A stretch of 13,093 nucleotides of DNA from JBEHYA01 sp048498415 (GTDB lineage Bacteria > Pseudomonadota > Alphaproteobacteria > UBA9219 > RGZA01), in NCBI GenBank assembly GCA_048498415.1, contig JBEHYA010000058.1, positions 1 through 13,093 on the forward strand, written 5' to 3'. The position numbers were made by a program, and so were the translations under genes. The notes beneath the pieces were generated by a model. That model saw only the letters and a program-made list of their open reading frames with translations, did not search any database and had not been told where the DNA came from. This document shows positions 12,293 through 13,093 of this stretch, one piece after another. The stretch's first letter is position 1. Every line of letters begins with the position of its first letter.

Positions 12293-13093
12293 ATGGCGAC
12301 CAAGCCCCCCTCCGATACCACGCCGCCCGCCGACAAGCCGGCCAAGCAAAGCACGCTCAGCATCAAGGCCCCGGTTGAAAAACCCGTGGAAGAAGCGCCC
12401 GTTGCAGCGGCCGCCATTACCGCCGATGCGGATGGCCCGATGAATTTAAAAGATTTGAAAACCAAGACGCCGTCTGAATTATTGGCGCTGGCCGAAGACC
12501 TTGGCATTGAAAATGCCGGGGCGCTGCGCAAGCAGGAACAGATGTTCGCCATTCTCAAAGTGCTGGCGGAAAAAGACGTGCCGATTTCCGGCAACGGCGT
12601 TCTCGAAATTCTGCAGGATGGTTTCGGCTTTTTGCGTTCGCCGGAAAGCAACTATCTGCCCGGCCCCGATGATATTTATGTAAGCCCCAGCCAGGTGCGG
12701 AAATTTGGTTTGCGTACCGGTGACACGGTGGAAGGGCAGATTAGGTCGCCCAAGGATGGCGAGCGGTATTTCGCGCTTTTAAAGGTGAATTCGATCAATT
12801 TCGATGACCCGGAAAAAATCCGTCACCGCATTAATTTTGATGATCTCACGCCGCTGTACCCGATGAAAAAGCTCAACCTTGAGCTCGCCTACGATCCCAA
12901 GGCCAAGGATTACACGACGCGTTTGATTGAACTGGTCTCGCCGCTCGGCAAGGGCCAGCGCGCGCTCATCGTGGCGCCGCCGCGCACCGGTAAAACGGTG
13001 ATGATGCAGAATATCGCGCATGCGATCACCGGCAACCATAAGGAAGTTTATCTGATCGTTCTTCTGATTGACGAACGCCCGGAAGAAGTGACC
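12293..13093 (+). CDS. rho: transcription termination factor Rho (5' part, runs off the window)
   Basis: Rho is the hexameric RNA-dependent helicase that ends transcription. Only the first 267 codons are visible. An Ala/Pro/Lys-rich extension of 49 residues precedes MNLKDLKTKTPSELLALAED (50-69), which is where compact Rho proteins usually begin. The Rho N-terminal domain continues through RKQEQMFAILK (79-89). The cold-shock-like RNA-binding domain follows (GVLEILQDGFGFLRS, 102-116; DDIYVSPSQVRKFGLRTGD, 126-144; ERYFALLKV, 157-165). The Walker A motif is APPRTGKT (228-235), and LLIDERPEEVT (257-267) closes the visible part. The start at 12293 is supported by AGGA about nine bases upstream; the internal Met50 is a less likely start. 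Confidence 0.95.
   Translation, partial: MATKPPSDTTPPADKPAKQSTLSIKAPVEKPVEEAPVAAAAITADADGPMNLKDLKTKTPSELLALAEDLGIENAGALRKQEQMFAILKVLAEKDVPISGNGVLEILQDGFGFLRSPESNYLPGPDDIYVSPSQVRKFGLRTGDTVEGQIRSPKDGERYFALLKVNSINFDDPEKIRHRINFDDLTPLYPMKKLNLELAYDPKAKDYTTRLIELVSPLGKGQRALIVAPPRTGKTVMMQNIAHAITGNHKEVYLIVLLIDERPEEVT

Noticed and set aside
12238..12651. Minus-strand 137-codon ORF over the start of rho
   Set aside because: It is antisense to the clearly conserved Rho N-terminal and RNA-binding domains and shows no recognisable motif.
1..13093. Replication origin (oriC)
   Set aside because: The gene neighbourhood is typical of the origin-proximal region, but I found no cluster of DnaA boxes such as TTATCCACA. 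The nearest look-alike (TTATCCGA near 10613) is isolated.

Overview
The window is chromosomal DNA of an alphaproteobacterium. It carries MnmG, RsmG, ParA, ParB, an Smr-domain protein, MltA, a Tim44-like protein, HemJ and Rho, which cluster near the replication origin in this class, plus a perfect parS centromere site. I cannot name the genus. The G+C-rich coding style with A+T-rich gaps, and the mixture of conserved genes with unrecognised ones, suggest a lineage outside the best-studied orders.

Layout. mnmG (66-1919, +) is followed by a 120-bp chain of inverted repeats that includes parS (1971-1986). A small minus-strand ORF (2078-2353) comes next. Two long plus-strand genes follow (2551-3774 and 3948-5195). 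They are diverged paralogues of a family I do not recognise, and each stop codon opens a nearly identical 28-bp inverted repeat. This block separates mnmG from rsmG, which are usually close neighbours. rsmG-parA-parB (5343-7732, +) form a tight operon. Four minus-strand genes run towards it: tim44-like, mltA, an outer-membrane protein with a long Gln/Pro/Tyr-rich linker, and smr. hemJ (11593-12021, +) and the first 267 codons of rho (12293 to the window end, +) close the window. The hemJ-rho gap is rich in mutually exclusive stems.

Six copies of a double-hairpin palindromic repeat (about 70-93 bp) lie between 5.25 and 11.6 kb, nearly all at gene boundaries. One copy is exactly 93 bp and lies in frame inside smr, adding about 31 residues. 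Another fills the gap upstream of a shortened mltA that has lost its signal peptide and N-terminal region.

Functionally, ParA, ParB and parS form the chromosome-segregation system. MnmG and RsmG modify tRNA and 16S rRNA. MltA, the outer-membrane protein and the Tim44-like protein belong to the cell envelope. HemJ makes protoporphyrin, and Rho terminates transcription. The strongest candidates for something undescribed are the paralogue pair with its shared 3' palindromes and the repeat that has become coding sequence within smr.
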